In this document: positions 11,329 to 64,000 of the stretch, one piece after another | Layout: each line of letters opens with the position of its first letter | Numbering within the stretch: position 1 is the stretch's first letter | Source: Solea solea | Taxonomy: Eukaryota > Chordata > Actinopteri > Pleuronectiformes > Soleidae | DNA length: 64,000 bases | Reading direction: 5' to 3' | Assembly (NCBI RefSeq): GCF_958295425.1 | Contig: NC_081144.1 | Span: 4,947,739-5,011,738 of the forward strand | Notes under the pieces: model-generated | Databases searched by the model: none | What the model was told of the DNA's origin: nothing | Seen by the model: the letters and a program-made list of their open reading frames with translations, nothing else | Made by a program: the position numbers and the translations under genes

Positions 11329-13033
11329 ATAGGACAGAAAAGTCATAGTATAGAATGTCGTTCAAAATTTGACAAAAATGTCATAGTTTAGTATGTCGTC
11401 CAAAATAGGACAAAAAAGTCATAGTATAGTATGTCGTCCAAAATTTGACAAAAATGTCATACTTTAGTATGTCGTCCAAAATAGGACAGAAAAGTCATAG
11501 TATAGTATGTCGTCCAAAATTTGACAAAAAAGTCATAGTATAGTATGTCGGTAAAAATGTGACAAAAAAGTCATAGTATAGTATGTCGTCCAAAATTTGA
11601 CAAAAAAGTCAAAGTATAGTATGTCGTCCAAAATAGGACAAAAAAGTCATAGTATAGTATGTCGTCCAAAATTTGACAAAAATGTCATACTTTAGTATGT
11701 CGTCCAAAATAGGACAGAAAAGTCATAGTATAGTATGTCGGTAAAAATGTGACAAAAAAGTCATAGTATAGTATGTCGTCCAAAATTTGACAAAAAAGTG
11801 AAAGTATAGTATGTCGTCCAAAATAGGACAAAAAAGTCATAGTATAGTATGTCGTCCAAAATATGACAAAAAAGTCATAGTATAGTATGTCGTCCAAAAT
11901 AGGACAGAAAAGTCATAGTATAGTATGTCGTCCAAAATTTGACAAAAAAGTCATAGTGAAGTACAGTATGTCGTCCAAAATATGACAAAAAAGTAATAGT
12001 ATAGTATGTCGGTAAAAATGTGACAAAAAAGTCATAGTATAGTATGTCGTCCAAAATTTGACAAAAAAGTCAAAGTATAGTATGTCGTCCAAAATTTGAC
12101 AAAGAAGTCATAGTATAGTATGCCGTTCAAAGTTTGACAAAAATGTCATAATGTAGTATGTCGTTCAAAATTTGACAAAAATGTCATACTTTAGTATGTC
12201 GTCCAAAATTTGTCAAAAAAGTCATAGTATAGTATGTCGTCCAAAATTTGACAAAAATGTCATACTTTAGTATGTCGTCCAAAATAGGACAGAAAAGTCA
12301 TAGTATAGTATGTCGTCCAAAATTTGACAAAAAAGTCATAGTATAGTATGTCGTCCAAAATTTGACAAAAAAGTCAAAGTATAGTATGTCGTCCAAAATT
12401 TGACAAAGAAGTCATAGTATAGTATGCCGTTAAAAGTTTGACAAAAAAGTCGTAGTATAGTATGTCGTTCAAAATTTGACAAAAATGTCATAGTTTAGTA
12501 TGTCGTCCAAAATAGGACAAAAAAGTCATAGTATAGTATGTCGTTCAAAGTTTTACAAAAAAGTCATAGTATAGTATGTCGTCCAAAATTTGTCAAAAAA
12601 GTCATAGTATAGTATGTCGTCCAAAATTTGACAAAAAAGTCATAGTATAGTATGCCGTCCAAAGTTTGACAAAAAAGTCATAGTATAGTATGTCGTCCAA
12701 AATTTGACAAAAAAGTCATACTTTAGTATGTCGTCCAAAATAGGACAAAAAAGTCGTAGTATAGTATGTCGTCCAAAATAGGACAAAAAAGTCACAGTAT
12801 AGTATGTCATTCAAAGTTTTACAAAAAAGTCATAGTATAGTATGTCGTCCAAAATTTATCAAAAAAGTCATAGTATAGTATGTCGTCCAAAATTTGACAA
12901 AAATGTCATACTTTAGTATGTCGTCCAAAATAGGACAGAAAAGTCATAGTATAGTATGTCGTCCAAAATTTGACAAAAATGTCATAGTTTAGTAAGTCGT
13001 CCAAAATTTGACAAAATTGTCATAGTTTAATAA

Positions 13034-13225
13034 AGGGTTAGATGACAACCATAGCAACGTTTTGATGTAAACATTGTCTGTGTAGGTTGGAAATTGTGGA
13101 CACGAGAAGAGTTTGTTTAGAGATTTCTGCGATTTTTTTGTGTCACTGTACGCCCATGCACGCAATAAACACTCATTATAAAATTTGAAAACGTCCAAAA
13201 AAGCACAAAACTTTGACCGTTTCTT
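13034..13225. other. Satellite-gene boundary, no gene seen
   Basis: The 38-bp periodicity stops within a few tens of bases. The following sequence (gttagatgacaaccatagca…) is unique-looking and shows no convincing coding potential. Confidence 0.4.
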
Positions 13226-13237
13226 ATTCATGTGTAT

Positions 13238-13440
13238 GTGAGAACTCTAGGTTCTCACTAGAAAGCCTTGCAGCAGGAGGCACTAAACATAAAAAGTTTC
13301 TTGTGCACTTTCTGGTGCGTACGAGAAAGTATCTTGTGAGCACAAGATACTTTATGTTGTGTACGAGAAAGTATCTCATAAGCACAAGAAAGTATCTCAT
13401 GAGCACCAGAAAGTATCTTGTGCGCACAAAAACGTTTCAT
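13238..13440. repeat. Hairpin-rich short tandem/inverted repeats
   Basis: A perfect 13-bp inverted repeat, aaagtatcttgtg / cacaagatacttt, occupies 13326-13338 and 13341-13353 with a 2-bp spacer. It is followed by three more imperfect direct units of agaaagtatctyrtgmgcac spaced about 24-26 bp. A second small inverted repeat, gtgagaac/gttctcac, is at 13238-13245 and 13251-13258. Both strands are accidentally open across it. This resembles palindromic repeats scattered in fish genomes; class unknown. Confidence 0.7.
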
Positions 13441-15060
13441 TTTCATTTTTTATCCCTGTGTCCCTTTAGGGGCTCCGTACAGAACACACTGTATCAAATT
13501 TTTACTCCATTGCTTATTTGGAATCTTTAACAACAAAGATTGATCTAATGGTGGCAGAGGAGGAAAAGCCAGGTCAATATGACTTGACCTCTGACGAGGG
13601 TCAATATTGTAACAAAGTTTGAACTCTTTTGAACTCTGAGATAACTGAGTCTACACTGGTTTATACCAAGTCAGCAACAGCTAAGTATAAATACATGCAC
13701 AGTAAAGAAGTGAAAATGCTGCATAATCGTACACAATTTCTCCACCGTTTAGCGGAAAGTGTGACACTGTAAAAGACGACCCAGTGTGACACTTTTTAAC
13801 TAACCGCAGCTTTTTAATTGCTCATATCATCTCAGTTTAAATGACGACACAGGAGACTGTCATGTGGAAAAAAGCTACATATACAGTAAGTTAGCATTTA
13901 ATCTTTCATATCACAACTGCTGCAAGTTTATTATTTATCCATACATCACCAGACTAAAAACAGCCGTTACTTCATATATCAAAGAAAATTTTGAAAAATG
14001 GAGGCACAAATATACACTAAGCTGAGATGTCTTTTGGTTTTTTATATGTCCTCATGCTGTGGACGCTGAAAAACAACAATCCTACACTTATCGTATGAAT
14101 ACAGAGCAAAAATATAAATACATTAGCTGCATACTTGAATACTGCGTTTGATAAATATAATCCATCTACAATATGTACACAAAAACTCAACTGAGACACA
14201 CACAGCAAGTCCGTATTAAATAAATAAATGCAACAAGTACAATATTAAACAGGTAAGTCTTTGCAAATACGTTCATATTATTGTCAAATGTCATTGCAAT
14301 ATATACAAGAAATGATAGCTGATGGTAGGATTGTGCTTGATAATGACACAACTACACACTGTACAGTTTGTTTTACCCACTGAACATTGAGAATAAAATC
14401 TGCACCATAATATCTGCACCATACTGCCAAATGAGAACAAGTGTCAATTCACTTGATTGACCTCGATGCTACATCCATGTGTGGTCTGGTTTTAGTCTCT
14501 GTTTAAATGTTTCATAACCACGTCTACTTGAATAAATGTTTTTCAGCTCACAAAGTCGTCAGGAAGAACAGGGGGGAAAAAATATATTTAACAACAAAGG
14601 AATGATATCATTAAAAATATGTAACCAAGTGAAGAATGAAAATGTGTTGTTTAAGACAAATTGATAACACTTAGAATTGAAGGTCTGCTGTTTTTGATTT
14701 CTTAAAGGTTAAGTGTTAATAATTAGTGACATTATTATTTACCCGGAGAAAAGAATTCCCAGTAATCGGTGTGGTTTGCGTTCTTGTCGCAATCAGAGTG
14801 TTGTTGATGACGTACAGTCAAAACATTTAACACGGCGGCCGATCGCTTCATCGTGTTTGTTTCTGCTCTGGTGGCAGACACACAGTATGTGCATGGGAGG
14901 GTGCGTCATAATTCGCATCCGAATTATTCACACAGACCTTTAGAACGATACGTGCTTTCATGTCAGAGTCTCCAAAAGTCTCTAATAAGACCAGAAAAGG
15001 CCTTGTCACTTTTTTGAAAAAGAGTCGCTGGAGGGGTTTAAATACTCACTAAATATAGAG
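13441..15060. other. Non-coding stretch downstream of the ASIC gene; possible distal 3' UTR
   Basis: AT-rich with no recognisable gene. The closest AATAAA in the sense of the ASIC transcript that I could find is at 13932-13927, which would give a 3' UTR of about 1.9 kb; variant signals nearer the stop codon cannot be excluded. Confidence 0.3.
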
Positions 15061-15084
15061 ACTAAGTCGCTAAGTTGGCAACAT

Positions 15085-15315
15085 GGAAACAGCTGCAAAA
15101 TGTGTTCCACCAATTAACGTTCTTCAGAGAGTTCTTCTTAGAGTTCTTCTTAGAGTTCCTGGTAATCTGAAAAGTCCCTAGTTTGGGGTCAAGGGAAAGT
15201 TTTTCCCCAGGTAGTTTTGATGGAAACGCACCCACGTTTTTCAAATTCCCGGGTAAAGGAGAAAAGTTCCTTTGGTGAAAAACGGGGTAATTACTGGTGA
15301 GTTTTGGCTTCACTG
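15085..15315. repeat. Probable non-autonomous DNA-transposon remnant
   Basis: Contains gttttgatggaaacgcaccc and ttcccgggtaaaggagaaaag, wording that I associate with hAT-like non-autonomous elements in fish. A short direct repeat (agagttcttctt twice, about 15128-15155) is also present. Termini are not defined. Confidence 0.35.
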
Positions 15316-15779
15316 CAAGTAAACCAACTTTGTGACCTCAATTAACGGGGAAATTATGTGACTACTTTCAGGAAACTTATCAGAACATTGTGTGCAGATA
15401 AGTAGAAAGTCCAGACCTGTAATATAAAGTGTTAGGGCTGAAAATATATATATACACAGTGGTGACATGCACATTTCAGGACAACAACCCTGTCACATAA
15501 AATTATTTTACAAAAATCTCCTTCAAACTGACACCACAGTTTAACTGAATACAGATGAACCTTCATGCCATGATTTACTGAATCTGTCACATGTTGAGTC
15601 TGCTGTCCAGATGTTTGTGTGGCTGTGTCCTCACTTTAACCACGTATTGTTTCCACCTCGTCGCTGCTCAAAAAACATTACTTCACCAGGCACAGTTCAG
15701 ACGCTTTGTCGCCCCAGAAGTCTGCTCCGGCAAAACGGCTTTGAACAAAGTTCACGAAGCCGCTCAGAGATGAGGGAGC

Positions 15780-15815
15780 GTCTCCTCCTCCTCTTCCTCC
15801 TCCTCCTCCTCCTGA
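15780..15815. repeat. (TCC)n microsatellite in the ASIC 3' UTR
   Basis: Run of TCC triplets on the plus strand (GGA in the transcript) about 15-50 bp beyond the ASIC stop codon. Confidence 0.9.
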
Positions 15816-15828
15816 CAGCTGCAGAGGC

Positions 15829-62135
<46,307 letters not shown>

Positions 62136-63500
62136 CTGCACAGACAACGACAATGAACAATAAAAATACGTTATAATGACTAAATACAGGTTTTATGTCC
62201 TGTCCGTTGGTGCGGGTTGATGGATTTTCTTGAATAATACATCCTCACAGTGACTGAAAAGTAAACGTCATATGAGGTGAATTTCTGCCTTTAAAATATT
62301 GTTATTCACACTTGATGATTTTGTATCAGGTCACTTTATTTATTTTTTTGAATAATACAGTCCAGAATATTGTGCCTGCTAAGTGATGATACTAACGGAG
62401 TGTAACACTTTATCGTGCAGTTTGTAATAAACGTCTCACCAAAGCTGTACAGGCCCATAAACCTAGTTGCCCGTTTAAATGCAGCAGCCTCAGGCCTCAC
62501 AGTTCTTCAGCTCCTGTCTGACTTAGCCTGATTCACACTCACTATTACAAAATAAAAGACGTGGCAAAGACACACTGAGAAAATCCAAACAGTGATCTCA
62601 GCAGCAGGTCAAACAATCAAATCTGTAAATAAATCCTCTCTACGCTGGTCCTTTTGTCTGCAGAGGGAAAGAATACAATCAGCGTTCACTCTCAGGTTCA
62701 ATGACTCTGCAATAAAGACGGCTTTTTATTGGCTCTGGCTCTCGTTGGCAGCATTGATAACATGACCTGACACAGTGTAGATGCTGAGTCAGCAACTTTT
62801 CCCAGCACAGCGCTACTATGATGCACGGTGGAGAAAAATTCAGCTCAGCCAAACTGTGTAAGTCAGTAAGTAAACTTTATTTTCATTTCACAAACAGTTG
62901 GCATTTTTCTGGTAGCACAAACTGTCACGTAATTACAGTAATGCAAAATGCACAAATGTGTCGTTATTCAACTATGTTTTTATTGGGAAGATTTTCATCA
63001 TTCCATATCAAAACAAGCACTATAACCTTGAGATTCTGTCAAATCATCATCATGAATATGTTTAATGCGAAATTATGATGGAATATTGTGTTATAATTTG
63101 AAGATCGCCCCTAACCGAACAGCTGTTTATCTCTACAGCGACCCCGTCTTGACCAGACGAGACGGTCACTGGCCCACAGGTGAGGATCTAGATATTATAG
63201 CTACTAAATGTAGATAATAAGCCCTTCAGTCGAGTCACTAATGTCTGTTTGATTGCAGGCAGGAAGCCCACAGTCCATTTTTTGCCGTTGCTGCAGCCAA
63301 ACAAGATGCCACGAGACCAGTGAGGGTGAAAATGAAGTTTCGGTTGAACAGTCAAACAACAAGCTGAGACCGAAACGGTGAGCTGGGGAGCTGCACATGC
63401 AGATGACAATTCTCTGCAGATTCAGGTTCCATTCACAGCACAAGTGACTGCTTTTTATGTTGTCACAATTTTCACATTGTTAGTGTTAAAAATACATAAT
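62136..63500 (-). other. Upstream asic1 intron (partial)
   Basis: Intron leading to the exon at 62135; its donor lies beyond the window. No gene or clear repeat in this part. Confidence 0.6.
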
Positions 63501-63504
63501 TATA

Positions 63505-63790
63505 TAATAAACACAGGACACCTAATAAAGGTGCAGTAACGGCAGCCAGTGAGGAGTTCTGCTGCTGTAGCCATTCTGCTTCCATACTTTGGTTGTAACA
63601 AGTTGTTGCCTTTTTCATCATTCTCACTCTGACCTCTGGTATCAAACAGGCATTTTCATATTTACCCTCATCAGACTGTTCTCGGAAAACACTAGAGAAT
63701 CTTGTCAGATCAGCAGTTCCTTAAATACTCAGGCCAGCCCGTCTGACACCAGGTACCATGTCACTTTTAAAGTCACTTAGGCCGTTTCTA
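63505..63790 (+). repeat. Fish interspersed repeat, longer copy (relative at 40,060)
   Basis: In order: gacacctaataaaggtgcag, gttctgctgctgtagccatt, ctctgacctctggtatcaaa, caggcattttcatatttacc, agatcagcagttccttaaat, actcaggccagcccgtctga, caccaggtaccatgtcactt. This is a well-known teleost repeat. Confidence 0.75.
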
Positions 63791-64000
63791 AGTATCCATA
63801 CTTGTCTGTACTTCCGTCATCAGCCTCAGTCCAAGTTCTGTTCCAATTCTCAAGTACACGAATTTCACAAATTCAGTCCGATTTTTCTGACCTTTTCAGT
63901 CCCAATGTCCAAAAACAGGCCAAAACAATGGAAACTCATGTGCAGCCGTTTTTCCAACTCTCTGTTGACAGAGACGCAGATTGGCCGGCTCCCTGCAACA
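63791..64000. other. Window end, intronic, nothing recognised
   Basis: A short similarity (tttcacaaattcagtccgat) to the repeat at 28,030/45,930 only. Confidence 0.35.

Larger units (their letters stand above)
1489..13033. repeat. ~11.5-kb satellite/minisatellite array, ~38-bp unit, about 300 copies
   Basis: The unit reads gtcatagtatagtatgtcg followed by tccaaaatttgacaaaaaa, about 38 bp, all copies in the same orientation. Common variants differ at a few fixed places: catagtatag/catactttag/catactatag; aatttgac/aatgtgac/aatctgac/aataggac; and aaaaaag/aaaaatg/aaaaacg. The first units (1489-1562) are separated from the main body by about 50 bp of non-repeat sequence, and two SINE copies interrupt the array before 2.85 kb. 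Small in-unit indels shift the register. Long open frames on the minus strand (for example 3687-3890 and 11685-11897) are a by-product of the repeat, as 38 is not a multiple of 3. It lies 2.8 kb beyond the stop codon of the ASIC gene. Confidence 0.97.

Noticed and set aside
3687..11897. Minus-strand open frames rich in ILDD/YYTMTF words within the satellite
   Set aside because: They arise because the 38-bp unit happens to lack stops in one strand over three frames. They start and end with unit variants and have no other gene signals.
1489..13033. Regularly spaced repeats as a CRISPR array
   Set aside because: There are no unique spacers, the whole unit repeats, no cas genes are present and the genome is vertebrate.
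63139..63178. Possible plus-strand exon between ctctacag and cacag|gtgagg
   Set aside because: Only about 40 bp, no coding partner on the plus strand and no recognisable peptide. Splice-like words are frequent by chance.

Overview
The window looks like a vertebrate, almost certainly teleost fish, nuclear genome. Evidence: one intron-rich gene with canonical GT-AG splice sites whose protein matches the acid-sensing ion channel family, a teleost-style LINE, a tRNA-derived SINE with the tail typical of fish SINEs, several short repeats I recognise from fish genomes, and abundant (CA)n and other microsatellites. There is no bacterial-style gene organisation.

Layout. 1-1018 (minus) is the 5' part of a LINE whose apurinic-type endonuclease frame is open to the window edge. 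About 1,490-13,033 is one very large tandem array of a ~38-bp unit (roughly 300 copies), with visible larger block duplications and two SINE copies carried inside it. 13,200-13,450 is a short patch of hairpin-forming repeats. 13,450-15,828 is non-coding and probably holds the 3' UTR and flank of the channel gene.

15,829-62,135 (minus) holds nine consecutive coding exons of one ASIC1-type channel gene. They join in a single frame into 372 complete residues plus the split codon at the 5' edge, covering the extracellular domain, the second transmembrane segment and the complete C-terminus. The first ~121 residues, including TM1, lie beyond 64,000. The last eight exons are packed into 4.4 kb (15.8-20.2 kb). 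A 41.7-kb intron separates them from the exon at 61,940-62,135. That intron holds only microsatellites, interspersed repeats and unrecognised sequence, and I found no nested gene in it.

The most notable features are a perfect 42-bp inverted repeat with a 7-nt loop just inside the giant intron, the block structure of the 11.5-kb satellite with its co-amplified SINE, dinucleotide repeats placed at ASIC splice sites, and an ASIC C-terminus that stops early relative to mammalian ASIC1. I did not find a convincing new multi-gene system. No database search was possible, so repeat family names are from memory and are hedged.
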